DNA of 64,000 nt from Bacteroidota bacterium (GCA_029560875.1 JAKQKB010000210.1:1-64000), one strand, 5' to 3'; counted from the stretch's first letter, positions 17,863 through 27,738 are shown. The notes: generated from the letters alone by a model not told the origin. Numbers and translations: made by a program.

Positions 17863-18972
17863 ATGAAGATTCTTGTAAAACCAATAATTATTGGTTTATT
17901 ATTGATGTTTTTTGCATGTAAGAAGGAATCTCCGAAAATTCTTATTACAGCGGATGAACTGTGCGATAGTATAAATACGGTAGTTTTTATGCATCCTACT
18001 GTCAATAATATCAAAACGGTAAAATATCTTACCGAGAATAAGATTTTACCAGTTAGCAATAACACTAGTTTTGTTGGTGTTTACCATAGCAGTGCTACTT
18101 ACAACTACAACCAATCCAAGGATTATATTCTGAAAAACGGAATCGATAATATTAGGCTTTTGCCAATAGTACATAAGTTAAATGCTGATGTTATCTACAA
18201 CAATAATGATTGTAGTATTGATTTTGAGAAAATATTTAAAGGCAGTAAGGCCATAATTTTCTTTGGCGGACCCGATATGCCTCCTGCTTGCTATGGCGAT
18301 TCTACAAACCTTTTAACCGTAATAACCGACCCCAACAGGCATTACCTCGAACTCTCGTTTTTGTATCATCTTTTAGGAGGATATCAAGATTCTGCTTTTA
18401 ATCCCTTGCTTAAGCAAAACCAAAAGTATACCGTGCTTGGGATTTGTTTGGGTATGCAGAGTATTAACGTGGCTACTGGCGGTACATTGTATCAGGATAT
18501 TCCAACCGAATTATATGGACTGAGAACAGTAGAGTCGGTTCTTGTTGCTGAACCCAATGCGCAGCATAGGAATTACTACAATAATTTTGCAACCGATACA
18601 GGGTTGATATGGGGTAGTTTTCATCAGGTGAACTTTGTGGAGGAACCATTTAAAACAATGGCAACTAGCAATACAAACCCCTTTGTGCTAAGTAGTCATC
18701 ATCAATGCATAAAAAGAGTTGGTAAATATTTAAAGGTTGCCGCATACTCAATGGATGGTAAGATAATAGAGGCCATTACTCATAATACATTTCCAAATGT
18801 ACTAGGTGTGCAGTTTCATCCAGAACCACCATTGCTATACAAGCAGGATGAGGCTCTAAAACTTATACCTAATCAGACATCTTCAGCTTCGTACATCGAT
18901 TTGTATAGTGGCGATGGTGGCGAAAATTTTCATCGGAACTTCTGGCTCTATTTTGGGAAATTATTGGAATAA
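17863..18972 (+). CDS. Lipoprotein with class I glutamine amidotransferase-like (peptidase C26) domain
   Basis: A 369-residue protein with a lipobox (FFAC), so it is anchored on the envelope rather than cytosolic. The body resembles gamma-glutamyl hydrolase/PuuD-type enzymes. It has an oxyanion-loop GGPDMPP segment, the nucleophile elbow GICLGMQ with the catalytic Cys, an HHQ segment and the VQFHPEP catalytic His-Glu pair. It probably hydrolyses gamma-glutamyl bonds, possibly of peptides or folate-like compounds. It follows the M28 peptidase by 40 bp on the same strand, so both may serve peptide breakdown at the cell surface. The lipid anchor on this family is uncommon. Confidence 0.83.
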   Translation: MKILVKPIIIGLLLMFFACKKESPKILITADELCDSINTVVFMHPTVNNIKTVKYLTENKILPVSNNTSFVGVYHSSATYNYNQSKDYILKNGIDNIRLLPIVHKLNADVIYNNNDCSIDFEKIFKGSKAIIFFGGPDMPPACYGDSTNLLTVITDPNRHYLELSFLYHLLGGYQDSAFNPLLKQNQKYTVLGICLGMQSINVATGGTLYQDIPTELYGLRTVESVLVAEPNAQHRNYYNNFATDTGLIWGSFHQVNFVEEPFKTMATSNTNPFVLSSHHQCIKRVGKYLKVAAYSMDGKIIEAITHNTFPNVLGVQFHPEPPLLYKQDEALKLIPNQTSSASYIDLYSGDGGENFHRNFWLYFGKLLE

Positions 18973-19015
18973 CTTTTGATATAACCATTCAAAATTTTTA
19001 TAGGAAAATTACTTT

Positions 19016-21469
19016 ATGGAAAATCGTGTAAAAGGCTTTTTTATCGTTTTATTGTTTGTTTTAGTTTCTGTGTTTAACGCTTATACTCAGGAGTCAATTA
19101 AGGGTACAGTTGTAGAGCGTAACTCTAAGTTGCCCATTTCGTTTGCTACCGTTGTGTATCAGAAAAATTCCCTCCAAAAAGGGGTAATAACCGATGTGCA
19201 CGGGAAGTTTGAAATTGTTGAGAGCGGAATTTCAAGCATCACAGTTTCGTGTATGGGCTATAAGTCAAAGCAGGTAGTTCTTGCATCAATTTCAAATAAG
19301 TTGAACCTAGTGATTGAACTTGAGGAGGCCGCCTATGAAATTAAAGGTGTTGTGGTTACTCCAAAGGATAACCCTGCTTTACGGATTATTCGAAATGCAC
19401 TTGAAAAGAAGGACGAGAACAATTATCAAAAGTACGATAAGTACAGCTATAACTGCTATTTTAAAACAATTATTGACCTTAAATTTCCTAGCGATTCTAC
19501 TGCCTTGGATAGTTTAACCAAGAAGCAGAAGGAACGAATTGAGCAAAGGGCTGGCTTTATTTCAGAATCGGTTGTGAAAACTACCAGCGTGGGAAGTAGA
19601 GTAGATAATAAGATTGTCGCTCAGCGAACATCGGGGTTTGAGAGCCCAATATTGGTTCAGAGTTTTTTCTCTCTTTTTCACAGTTCAATATCGTTCTATA
19701 ACAACAGCATACCTCTGTTTTTATTGCCATTTTCCAACGATAGGTCGGTTTCGGAGTATGTTAGTCCGCTTGCCGATGGCTGTTTGAATATCTACAGTTA
19801 TCAGTTGGAGGATAAGTATACCGATGCAGCCGATACAATTTTTATTGTTAGTTTTCATCCTAAAAAGGGAACCACTTTTAATGGTTTGGTGGGGACTCTG
19901 TTTATAAGTTCCAAGAATTTTGGTATTAAGAGTATTGTTGTCGAGCCTTTCGAAAAGGGCTTGATAGGCTTTAGGTTTAGGCAGGATTACGATTTTATCA
20001 ATGGGAAGTGGTTTCCAACCGTGTTGGACGAGGAGATTGGGTGGATTCAGCAAAAAGTAAGCGAAAAGGTAAATGCTTACCCTGCGTATGTTATAAAATC
20101 GATAATTGATAGTGTAAGTTATAATCCCATTGTGAATAAAGGTGATGTTAGGTTGGAAACCGTTTATGTCGATGAAGAATCCTTGAAGAGTAGTGATTTG
20201 ATAATAGGTAAAGCACGAAAAGATAGTTTATCTCCACGCGAGATAAATACTTATCAGTTTATGGATAGCATTGGGCAAAAGAAGAATTTTGACTACTGGA
20301 TTAATCTTGCTCCAAAATTAACCGAAGGGAAAATCCCATTATACTTTCTCGATATAGAAATTGATAAACTTTACCTTTACAATAAGTACGAGGGTTCAAG
20401 GGTTGGATTGGGTTTGTCAACTAACGATAAATTATCAAAGTACTTTTCGGTAGGTGGTTTTTTTGCTTATGGGTTTGACGATGAAGAATCTAAGTACGGT
20501 GGCAATCTAGAAATCAATTTGGACAGGTACAACGAGGTTAAGCTTAAGTTTTTTTATCAGAACGATTTACGTGAGGCTGGGGCAAACCTATTTAGCCGCT
20601 TGGCTGTAATCAATACTAACGATTACCTAAGGCGATATTTGGGATACCGTTTCGATAACTGTATAGAGCAACGCGCCGAGTTTAGCTTTAGGGCTTTCCG
20701 ATATCTCAAAATTTCGTCGTCGTTAAGCCTTCGTGACTTTAAAGTTCTATATCCGTATACCTACAAGGGTGCAGCGTTTACTGGCTATAGAGCAGATGAA
20801 ATTCAGATTGCAACTCGATATTCCTATAACGAGAAAATGTCCACTTTAGGTAATGTTCGGTATGTTAGCGACGTTGGAAATCCTACCATAAGCTTTAACT
20901 ACCATCGAGGTATAAACTTCATTAATAAGGAGAGTTTGGAGTACAATCGTTACGAGGCGTCTATAAGTCTTGTAGCCTACAATGGACGTATTGGTCAGTC
21001 AAATATTCGTGTCGATGCAGGTTTGATAGATAGGAGTTTGCCTTATGGTTTATTGTTTACAGGAGAGGGTAGTTGGGATAAGAATTTTTCCACGGTTATT
21101 AATGGTAGTTTTCAAACAATGTTGCCCTACGAGTTTCTGTCCGATAGGTACGTTAATGTATTCTACTCGCATAATTTTGGAACGCTGCTTTTCAAAACCA
21201 AAAAGTTTAAGCCCCAGTTTATTGTGGTGCAAAATTCGGGCATAGGTATGCTAAGCAATGCTTCGTATCACGGAATTGATTTCGACCAAAAGGACAAGAT
21301 ATTCAATGAATCAGGTTTGATTATCAATAACATTATCAGGTTGAAGTATTTCAACATGTTTTACATCGGTTTTGGTGTTGGAGGGTTTTACAGATGGGGA
21401 GCTTACGCTTACGATACCGCAGAGGATAACATTGCGCTGAAGTTTTCGCTATCAATTACATTGAAATAA
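19016..21469 (+). CDS. DUF5686 outer-membrane protein with carboxypeptidase-regulatory-like N-domain
   Basis: An 817-residue protein with a signal peptide ending near AYTQ. Residues about 27-110 form a CarboxypepD_reg-like beta-sandwich (IKGTVVERNSK, then ISFATVVY and CMGYKSKQVVL). The rest matches the large DUF5686 family, with a periplasmic part to about 450 and a C-terminal beta-barrel. Proteins of this type sit in the outer membrane of Bacteroidota; their function is not established. It is downstream of two other envelope genes on the same strand and ends at a bidirectional terminator. Confidence 0.87.
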   Translation: MENRVKGFFIVLLFVLVSVFNAYTQESIKGTVVERNSKLPISFATVVYQKNSLQKGVITDVHGKFEIVESGISSITVSCMGYKSKQVVLASISNKLNLVIELEEAAYEIKGVVVTPKDNPALRIIRNALEKKDENNYQKYDKYSYNCYFKTIIDLKFPSDSTALDSLTKKQKERIEQRAGFISESVVKTTSVGSRVDNKIVAQRTSGFESPILVQSFFSLFHSSISFYNNSIPLFLLPFSNDRSVSEYVSPLADGCLNIYSYQLEDKYTDAADTIFIVSFHPKKGTTFNGLVGTLFISSKNFGIKSIVVEPFEKGLIGFRFRQDYDFINGKWFPTVLDEEIGWIQQKVSEKVNAYPAYVIKSIIDSVSYNPIVNKGDVRLETVYVDEESLKSSDLIIGKARKDSLSPREINTYQFMDSIGQKKNFDYWINLAPKLTEGKIPLYFLDIEIDKLYLYNKYEGSRVGLGLSTNDKLSKYFSVGGFFAYGFDDEESKYGGNLEINLDRYNEVKLKFFYQNDLREAGANLFSRLAVINTNDYLRRYLGYRFDNCIEQRAEFSFRAFRYLKISSSLSLRDFKVLYPYTYKGAAFTGYRADEIQIATRYSYNEKMSTLGNVRYVSDVGNPTISFNYHRGINFINKESLEYNRYEASISLVAYNGRIGQSNIRVDAGLIDRSLPYGLLFTGEGSWDKNFSTVINGSFQTMLPYEFLSDRYVNVFYSHNFGTLLFKTKKFKPQFIVVQNSGIGMLSNASYHGIDFDQKDKIFNESGLIINNIIRLKYFNMFYIGFGVGGFYRWGAYAYDTAEDNIALKFSLSITLK

Positions 21470-21473
21470 ATGC

Positions 21474-21502
21474 AAAAAAAGGGGAGTTTTTGCTCCCCTT
21501 TT
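21474..21502. terminator. Bidirectional terminator between DUF5686 gene and pyrF
   Basis: AAAAGGGGAG (21477-21486) pairs with CTCCCCTTTT (21493-21502) across a 6-nt loop. A-run and T-run flanks serve both the plus-strand DUF5686 gene and the convergent pyrF. Confidence 0.9.
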
Positions 21503-21521
21503 CTACTTAAAATATCATTAC

Positions 21522-22355
21522 TTAAATAAGATTTGCTTTTTCGAGTATTGCCTGCATCTCCTGTTGCAGTTTTTTTGCCTTTGCACGGGCAGCCTCTGCA
21601 AAACGACCAGTGATATCGGCATATATAATTCCTCTCGATGAGTTTACGATTAATCCGCATCTGTGGTTTAATCCTTGCTCAGCAACCTTTTCAAGGCTTC
21701 CGCCTTGCTCGCCAACGCCAGGAACCAGTAAGAAGTGGTCAGGGGCTAGTTTCCTAACACTAGCAAAATACTCTGGATGAGTAGCGCCAACAACGTACAT
21801 CATATTGGCATCGCTACCCCAGTGCATCGATTTTAGTACCACATCCTCAAACACCTTGTTTCCTGTTGCGCTATTCTCAATAAGTTGAAAATCGGCGAAA
21901 CTATCGTTGGATGTTATTGCCAGTAAAATTGTCCATTTACCCTCATGGTTAAGGTAGGGGGTAACAGAATCCTGACCTAAGTATGGAGAAACGGTTACTG
22001 CATCGCAGCTCATGCTGTTAAAATACGCTTTTGCGTACATACGTGCAGTACTTGCAATATCGCCACGTTTTGCATCGGCAATAATAAGTATCTCCGGATA
22101 ATTCTTTTTAATATACTTTACTGTTTTTATCAAACTGGTCCATCCCGAAGCACCGTGAACCTCATAAAACGCTAGGTTTGGTTTAAATGCAATGGCCAAA
22201 TCGTGAGTGGCATCAACTATTGCCTTGTTGAATTCGAAGAGTGGGTCTTCTTTTGAGAGCAGATGCTCTGGAATCTTTGTCATTTCGCTATCTAAGCCAA
22301 CACAAAGAAAACTTTTTTTCTTACGAATCTGTTCGAATAGTTGTTCGGGAGTCAT
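21522..22355 (-). CDS. pyrF: Orotidine 5'-phosphate decarboxylase
   Basis: A 277-residue cytosolic enzyme for the last step of UMP synthesis, OMP to UMP. It is the longer bacterial type 2 form: an N-terminal [10 protein letters not shown] segment, the catalytic DAKRGDI motif, a [12 protein letters not shown] segment, and a C-terminal phosphate-binding [10 protein letters not shown] segment. The length agrees with that class (about 270). It starts 13 bp after prfA on the same strand, so the two are probably co-transcribed. Confidence 0.95.
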   Translation of the reverse strand: MTPEQLFEQIRKKKSFLCVGLDSEMTKIPEHLLSKEDPLFEFNKAIVDATHDLAIAFKPNLAFYEVHGASGWTSLIKTVKYIKKNYPEILIIADAKRGDIASTARMYAKAYFNSMSCDAVTVSPYLGQDSVTPYLNHEGKWTILLAITSNDSFADFQLIENSATGNKVFEDVVLKSMHWGSDANMMYVVGATHPEYFASVRKLAPDHFLLVPGVGEQGGSLEKVAEQGLNHRCGLIVNSSRGIIYADITGRFAEAARAKAKKLQQEMQAILEKANLI

Positions 22356-22368
22356 AGTAGTATATTTT

Positions 22369-23457
22369 TTACTCTTCGCTTGCGGCTTTTAAACGCTCTG
22401 CGTTTTCGGCAAGCTGAAGTTTGTCTATAATTTCTTGAACATCCCCATCAATAATTGCCGATAGGTTATAGAGGGTAAGGTTAATGCGATGGTCGGTAAC
22501 ACGGCCCTGTGGATAGTTATAGGTACGAATTTTTGCCGAACGGTCGCCGGTAGAAACCATTGTTTTACGTTTCGACGAAATATTATCCAGATACTTTTGG
22601 TATTCAAGGTTGTAAAGACGGGTACGAAGTTCAGCCAATGCTTTATCGAAGTTTTTTAGCTGCGATTTTTGGTCTTGGCACTGAACAACAATACCTGAAG
22701 GTATGTGGGTTAAACGAATAGCCGAGTATGTTGTATTAACACTTTGTCCTCCAGGACCCGATGCGCAGAAGGTATCTTTACGGATATCTTCCATTTTAAG
22801 GTCTATATCGAACTCTTCAGCCTCAGGAAGTACCGCAACAGTGGCTGCTGATGTGTGAACCCTTCCCTGTGTTTCGGTTTGTGGCACACGTTGTACGCGA
22901 TGTACACCCGATTCGTATTTTAGAACGCCATAAACACCGTTTCCAGTAATACTAATAACAACCTCCTTGAATCCGCCAACGGTACCTTCAGAGGTGCTTG
23001 TAACCTCATATTTCCAACCTTTTTTCTCAAAATACTTGGTGTACATACGGAAAAGGTCACCTGCAAAAATACTTGCCTCGTCACCACCAGTACCAGCACG
23101 GATTTCCATAACTGCGTTTTTAGAATCCTCTGGGTCGGCTGGAAGTAGGAGAACTTTTAGTTCTTCCTCAAGAGTTTCCTGTTCTTGGGTAAGTGATTCA
23201 AGTTCCATTTTAGCCATCTCTCTAAGTTCCTCGTCTTTCTCTGCGGCTAAAATTTGCTTGGAAGAATCGATATTGCTAAGTACGTTTTTGTATTTCTCGT
23301 AAGCGGCCACAATTGGCTCCAATGAGCGATATTCCTTGTTAAGGCTAACATATCGTTTCATATCGGCCATAACTGCTGGGTCGGTAATTTGCTGGCCAAT
23401 TTCTTCGAATTTGTGCCTAATTCCTTCTAATTTTCTAAGTATTGAATTGTCTGACAT
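22369..23457 (-). CDS. prfA: Peptide chain release factor 1
   Basis: A 362-residue protein of normal RF1 length. The GGQ motif for peptidyl-tRNA hydrolysis is in GPGGQSVN, and the codon-recognition tripeptide is of the PxT type (PQT in RVPQTET), which marks RF1 (UAA/UAG) rather than RF2 (SPF). It acts on the ribosome at termination. It leads a short operon with pyrF; a -7-like box lies about 20 bp upstream. Confidence 0.96.
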   Translation of the reverse strand: MSDNSILRKLEGIRHKFEEIGQQITDPAVMADMKRYVSLNKEYRSLEPIVAAYEKYKNVLSNIDSSKQILAAEKDEELREMAKMELESLTQEQETLEEELKVLLLPADPEDSKNAVMEIRAGTGGDEASIFAGDLFRMYTKYFEKKGWKYEVTSTSEGTVGGFKEVVISITGNGVYGVLKYESGVHRVQRVPQTETQGRVHTSAATVAVLPEAEEFDIDLKMEDIRKDTFCASGPGGQSVNTTYSAIRLTHIPSGIVVQCQDQKSQLKNFDKALAELRTRLYNLEYQKYLDNISSKRKTMVSTGDRSAKIRTYNYPQGRVTDHRINLTLYNLSAIIDGDVQEIIDKLQLAENAERLKAASEE

Positions 23458-23477
23458 AATATTTTAAAATATTGCCG

Positions 23478-23485
23478 CAAAGGTA
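23478..23485 (-). promoter_or_regulatory. -7 element TACCTTTG for prfA
   Basis: On the minus strand TACCTTTG matches TAnnTTTG and lies about 20 bp before the prfA ATG. The same octamer precedes purM and rpmH. No clear -33 partner is seen. Confidence 0.45.
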
Positions 23486-23549
23486 ATCATAAATTTACAG
23501 AGTGAAAAAGGGGCGAATAGATTTAAGGAATTACATAATATAATTTAGT

Positions 23550-23690
23550 ATGATTATCCGCTAGTATTCCTAAAAAGTCTCTTCATTCCGCACTTGATGC
23601 GGAATCTATCAATCTAAAGAGTGGATTCCTGCTTGCGCAGGAATGATAAGAGATTTGCATACATATGTAAGCATCATTGCGGATAATCAT
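23550..23690. repeat. 141-bp nested-palindrome element (MITE- or REP-like)
   Basis: A 12-bp perfect inverted repeat, ATGATTATCCGC (23550-23561) and its complement (23679-23690), bounds the element. Inside are two stem-loops with related arms: ATTCCGCA/TGCGGAAT (23585-23605) and ATTCCTGC/GCAGGAAT (23625-23644). A further imperfect pair, TCTCTT(AT)CATTCC, lies at 23578-23589 and 23640-23653. It fills most of the prfA-purM gap and encodes nothing. Paired ATTCC-type hairpins are common dispersed repeats in bacteria. Confidence 0.65.
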
Positions 23691-23750
23691 TTGATTTAGA
23701 AGATAGAGTATTCTATCATCCTTGTTCAATCGCCAAAATAGTCTTCCTTG

Positions 23751-24920
23751 CTAGTAATGAAATTCTCCAAACTGCGATTTTATGGTGAGTTTTTTCCCTT
23801 CGTACTCACTACAGTAACCAATAATCTGGGCATCTACACCATAATCCTTTGCAATGGCAATAATATCGTCGGCAAACTCTGGGAATACGTATATCTCCAT
23901 TCTATGTCCCATGTTGAATACCTTGTACATCTCCTGCCACGATGTGCCAGACTCCTTCTGGATTATTTTGAAAAGCGGAGGAATTTCGAATAGGTTATCC
24001 TTTACAATATGCAGGTTGTCCACAAAGTGCATCACTTTTGTTTGTGCGCCACCAGAGCAGTGTACCAAACCGTGAATTACAGGACGGTAGTTCGATAGCA
24101 CATCCTTGATTATTGGAGCGTAGGTGCGGGTAGGGGATAGCACCATTTTACCAGCAGTTACGCCAATTTCATCAATCATTTGGTCGAGTTTGTATGACCC
24201 AGAGTAGATTAGTTCCGATGGTACTGAAGGGTCGTAGCTCTCGGGGTACTTTTTGGCTAGGTAGTTTGCAAAAACATCGTGCCTTGCAGATGTTAGCCCG
24301 TTACTACCCATACCGCCATTGTACTCAGTTTCATACTTGGCTTTGCCAAATGATGAAAGGCCAATGATAACATCTCCATCCTGAATGTTGCTATTGGAGA
24401 TTATTTCGGAGCGTTTAATTCTTGCAGTAACAGTGGAGTCAACTATAACAGTACGTACAAGGTCGCCCACGTCGGCGGTTTCGCCACCAGTAAGGGTAAT
24501 TCCAATGCCTTGCTTGCGCAAATCGTTGCAGAACTCCTCGGTTCCTTGTATTATGGCGCTGATTACCTCGCCAGGTATTAGGTTTTTGTTACGACCAATT
24601 GTTGAGGATAGAAGTATGTTGTCGGTTATGCCAACGCAGAGCAAGTCGTCGATATTCATCACAATGGCATCCTGAGCAATTCCCTTCCACACGCTCATAT
24701 CTCCAGTCTCCTTCCAGTAAGCGTAGGCCAACGATGATTTTGTTCCTGCGCCATCGGCATGCATTACAACGCAGTAATTGGAGTCGCCAGTTAGGGTGTC
24801 GGGAACAACCTTGCAGAATGCTTTTGGGAAAAGTCCCTTGTCCAAATTGCTAATTGCGTTGTGAACATCATCTTTAGAGGCAGATACGCCTCTTTGGTCG
24901 TAGCGGGAATCTTTGCTCAT
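23751..24920 (-). CDS. purM: Phosphoribosylformylglycinamidine cyclo-ligase (AIR synthase)
   Basis: A 389-residue ATP-dependent enzyme of purine synthesis, converting FGAM to AIR. The AIRS N-domain shows the conserved YDQRGV segment, MHADGAGTKS and the GGETADVGD phosphate-binding loop; the C-domain has the TRTYAPII, HCSGGAQTKV and FNMGHRM segments. The sequence is of the longer Bacteroidota variety (Proteobacterial PurM is about 345). It is a single gene with its own promoter. Confidence 0.94.
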   Translation of the reverse strand: MSKDSRYDQRGVSASKDDVHNAISNLDKGLFPKAFCKVVPDTLTGDSNYCVVMHADGAGTKSSLAYAYWKETGDMSVWKGIAQDAIVMNIDDLLCVGITDNILLSSTIGRNKNLIPGEVISAIIQGTEEFCNDLRKQGIGITLTGGETADVGDLVRTVIVDSTVTARIKRSEIISNSNIQDGDVIIGLSSFGKAKYETEYNGGMGSNGLTSARHDVFANYLAKKYPESYDPSVPSELIYSGSYKLDQMIDEIGVTAGKMVLSPTRTYAPIIKDVLSNYRPVIHGLVHCSGGAQTKVMHFVDNLHIVKDNLFEIPPLFKIIQKESGTSWQEMYKVFNMGHRMEIYVFPEFADDIIAIAKDYGVDAQIIGYCSEYEGKKLTIKSQFGEFHY

Positions 24921-24936
24921 TGGTTATTTTTGCTGA

Positions 24937-24967
24937 CAAAGGTAATCCAGAAATTTCAATTGCCCAA
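24937..24967 (-). promoter_or_regulatory. Promoter of purM
   Basis: On the minus strand TTG (24965-24967) is followed after 20 bp by TACCTTTG (24937-24944), matching the Bacteroidota -33/-7 pattern, about 17 bp before the purM ATG. Confidence 0.55.
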
Positions 24968-25010
24968 CGGTAATTTGTCAACAGATTGTTGATTACTATG
25001 GGTTGACTTA

Positions 25011-25370
25011 TTAGTAGTTTAACCCTTCAATTTTCAGAAATTTCTTTTTCGATTCGTTTTGCCACTTAACCTCGGCGGGCGTTTCAACAAGCCATACTTT
25101 TAGGTCGGCTTGAGCAGGGTCGTCAACAAATATTAGTGTTATCTGAGCCATTTTGGGCTCCTCTACCTCCATCATAATGCCAACCTTGGTGATTTCTTTT
25201 TCCTCATATACAATGCAAAAGTGCAGGTCGGCATCGGCAGGGTCTTCAACGTGGAAAATTTTAAGTTTCGCCTGTTCAATTGTTTCGGCCTCAAAAAATT
25301 TCTGAGCGTACCCTTGTTGTGCAGTGGCTATAACAACTATAACTAGAAATATTTTAATGATTCGAGGCAT
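25011..25370 (-). CDS. Small secreted protein with internal repeats (DUF6150-like)
   Basis: About 119 residues from the ATG of MPRIIK; a GTG three codons earlier is the alternative. A signal peptide ends near GYAQ. The mature protein contains two similar units, each a beta-rich stretch with VEDPADADL or VDDPAQADL followed by a strand, suggesting internal duplication. This pattern recalls the DUF6150 family of short exported proteins, for which I believe a knotted fold has been proposed; both the assignment and the fold are tentative. It stands alone between purM and the PorE-like gene. Function unknown. Confidence 0.65.
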   Translation of the reverse strand: MPRIIKIFLVIVVIATAQQGYAQKFFEAETIEQAKLKIFHVEDPADADLHFCIVYEEKEITKVGIMMEVEEPKMAQITLIFVDDPAQADLKVWLVETPAEVKWQNESKKKFLKIEGLNY

Positions 25371-25539
25371 ACTTAACACTTAAAATCAATTTTTTTACTT
25401 CAAAACTCGATTAAATGTTTCACAATTTATGTTCCAAATTTTACTGTAAAGCTATAAATCTATACAAATATCACTTAAAACAAATCTAACGATTTTTTCG
25501 AAATCTGATTGGGAGGCGAGTTCAAAAAAATAAAATAAA

Positions 25540-25558
25540 AAAGGGGCAAAGCCCCTTT
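25540..25558 (-). terminator. Terminator of the PorE-like gene
   Basis: AAAGGGGC (25540-25547) pairs with GCCCCTTT (25551-25558) across a 3-nt loop, with an A/T-rich tract giving U's on the minus strand. Confidence 0.88.
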
Positions 25559-25568
25559 CTCAAAATAT

Positions 25569-27569
25569 TTACTGTTTTGCAGGATAGTCGTCCCTTAAAA
25601 CTCTGAACTCTGTTCTACGGTTAATTTGGTAAACAACCTCTTTGTTTTCCTCGGAGGTTAAACCATCTACAAACTTTTGGTCGAGTACAACTCCTATAGG
25701 TAGGAATGTGTAACGAGCATTTAGTGCAGCATCAACAACCTTAGGTTGAGTTTGTGCATAACCTTTTGCTTTTAAGCGGTCGGTAGCAATACCTTTTTCT
25801 ATTAAATAGTTAACAACCGATTGTGCACGTTTTTGCGATAGTTCGTAGTTGTACTCTTGGGTACCACGACTATCGGTGTGCGATGCCAACTCAATGGTAA
25901 CGGTTGGGTTATCGTTAAGGATTTCAACTAGCCTATCAAGCGCCTCTCGCGATTCTGGGCGGAGTTCCCACTTGTCGTAATCGTAGAAAATATTTGGTAT
26001 TTCGATTGGCTTTTCTGTTGATGTAATTGCAATAGCAACATCAAAATCCTTGCTTCTTGTTAAGCCACGGGTAGTTTCCTTAGCCTTGTTGTTGAGGAAT
26101 CCCTTTTTCGATGCAAGTATTACGTAATCGGTGTTTGGAGTTAAGTTAAACTTAAAGGTGCCATCCTCCTTGGTTTGCATTGTAACAATAGCACCATCGC
26201 TACCAATAAGTTTAACAGTGGCTTGATTAACAGGGGTTTTGGTTTTATCGTCGGTAACCTTACCAATCATGTTGTAGATAATTGGAGGTAGATAGAACAT
26301 GTAAATATCATCGGCACCTCTTCCTCCTTGTCGGCGAGAGCTAAAATAACCTGCTTCGCGCTCCCTTTCGAATACAACGCCGAAATCATCGGCAGGGGAG
26401 TTCATTGGGTAGCGCATATTTTCGATAATCCAAGCACCATTTTCTTGCGATTTAGCCTTAAAGATGTCCAAACCGCCCATTCCAGGATGTCCATCGGATG
26501 AAAAGTAAAGTGTTCCATCGGCATGAACGTATGGGAACATCTCATTTCCAGGGGAGTTTACTTCTCCTCCAAGATTTATAGCTTCGCCCCACTCATCGCC
26601 CGACGATGCACGTGTAACCTTCCAAATATCTAATCCGCCAAAACCACCAGCAATATTGCTTGCAAAGTAAAGAGTAGTTCCATCAGCAGAAATTGCTGGA
26701 TGGGCAACTATCATACTATCCGACGAAACCTTTATTTCATCGGGGGTTAGCCAGCCCTGTTCAACTCGTTTTGAACTGAAAATTTGGCATCCTAACTTAT
26801 CGCGTTTGCTAACTTTGCAACGGGTAAAGAATACTGTGTTAAAATCGGATGTTAGCGACCCCGCGCCCTCGTCGAATTGTGTGTTTACAGTTTCATCAAT
26901 AGGTTTTGGGTCACTCCAAACTCCTTTAACATCGCGGGTAGTTAGGAAGATATCGGTAAAACTCTCGCCTGTTACTGCGCTAAGCTTTCCGCCAGTAGTA
27001 CCTTTTCTGGAACTTGTGAAAAGCAGTTCGGTATAATCGTTCGAAGCATAAGCAGGACTAAACTCGCTAAATTTAGTGTTTATACCGCGCATATTGATAA
27101 TTTCGTATCCCGAAGGAGTTTCTTTCCATCGTTTGGCCAGTTCGCATGACTCAATTCCTGAATCGGCAAGTTTATCGAGTGGTGCAAGAATTTTGTATTT
27201 TCTGTATTGCTCAATGGCTTCGTCGTACTTTTCGCCCATCTTAAGCGTTTCGGCGTAGTAGAAAAATACTTTGGGGTCAGGACACTCCCTGAGAATTGCT
27301 TTTTGGTACCAAAGTTCCGCTTGGCGAGCGTTACCTATTAATCTGTAGCAATTCCCAATTTTATAGAGGTACTTGGAGAGTTCTATCTTGTCCTTGACCT
27401 TATCGATATCATCTCTGTAAAGTTCAATTGCTTCAAAATAGCCGCCAGCCTTGTAAAGAGCATCGGCTCTGGTCAACTTTGATGTTTGTGCTACAGCGAT
27501 ATTCGATAAAAGCAGAATCCCTAAAAGGGTTATTGCCCCATTTTTAATGGCCGATTTTAATCCAATCAT
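25569..27569 (-). CDS. PorE-like OmpA-family protein (TPR, PD40 propeller, CRD, OmpA)
   Basis: A 666-residue exported protein. After the signal peptide (ending near NIAVAQ) come TPR-like helices (about 30-145), a PD40/WD40-like beta-propeller (about 165-425, with repeated 'LYFSSDGHPGMGGLDIF' type strands), a carboxypeptidase-regulatory-like domain (about 435-510) and an OmpA peptidoglycan-binding domain (about 530-625, with SHTDSRG and KRAQSVVNYL). The same order is known for PorE of the type IX secretion system, which links the machinery to the cell wall. Related paralogues exist, so PorE itself is probable but not certain. A -7-like TATTTTTG lies at 27592-27599. Confidence 0.85.
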   Translation of the reverse strand: MIGLKSAIKNGAITLLGILLLSNIAVAQTSKLTRADALYKAGGYFEAIELYRDDIDKVKDKIELSKYLYKIGNCYRLIGNARQAELWYQKAILRECPDPKVFFYYAETLKMGEKYDEAIEQYRKYKILAPLDKLADSGIESCELAKRWKETPSGYEIINMRGINTKFSEFSPAYASNDYTELLFTSSRKGTTGGKLSAVTGESFTDIFLTTRDVKGVWSDPKPIDETVNTQFDEGAGSLTSDFNTVFFTRCKVSKRDKLGCQIFSSKRVEQGWLTPDEIKVSSDSMIVAHPAISADGTTLYFASNIAGGFGGLDIWKVTRASSGDEWGEAINLGGEVNSPGNEMFPYVHADGTLYFSSDGHPGMGGLDIFKAKSQENGAWIIENMRYPMNSPADDFGVVFEREREAGYFSSRRQGGRGADDIYMFYLPPIIYNMIGKVTDDKTKTPVNQATVKLIGSDGAIVTMQTKEDGTFKFNLTPNTDYVILASKKGFLNNKAKETTRGLTRSKDFDVAIAITSTEKPIEIPNIFYDYDKWELRPESREALDRLVEILNDNPTVTIELASHTDSRGTQEYNYELSQKRAQSVVNYLIEKGIATDRLKAKGYAQTQPKVVDAALNARYTFLPIGVVLDQKFVDGLTSEENKEVVYQINRRTEFRVLRDDYPAKQ

Positions 27570-27690
27570 AAATGTACTTTTCTAATGAACGCAAAAATAT
27601 TTCAAAAGTATCTAAAATATAAAAGGTAAAGGTAAATATTATTTTAAAGATTTTGCAATTCAATGTCTAAAACCTAGCCATGCTAAAACA

Positions 27691-27717
27691 AAAAATCCTG
27701 GATAAACCAGGATTTTT
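27691..27717 (-). terminator. Terminator of glnN
   Basis: A perfect 11-bp stem AAAAATCCTGG (27691-27701) with its complement (27707-27717) and a 5-nt loop, ending in U's on the minus strand, just after the glutamine synthetase stop. Confidence 0.9.
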
Positions 27718-27738
27718 AAACAAAACACGACCGAAAAC

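Noticed and set aside
19016-21469. DUF5686 protein as a TonB-dependent receptor
   Set aside because: There is no plug domain and no TonB-box-like segment; the central text fits DUF5686.
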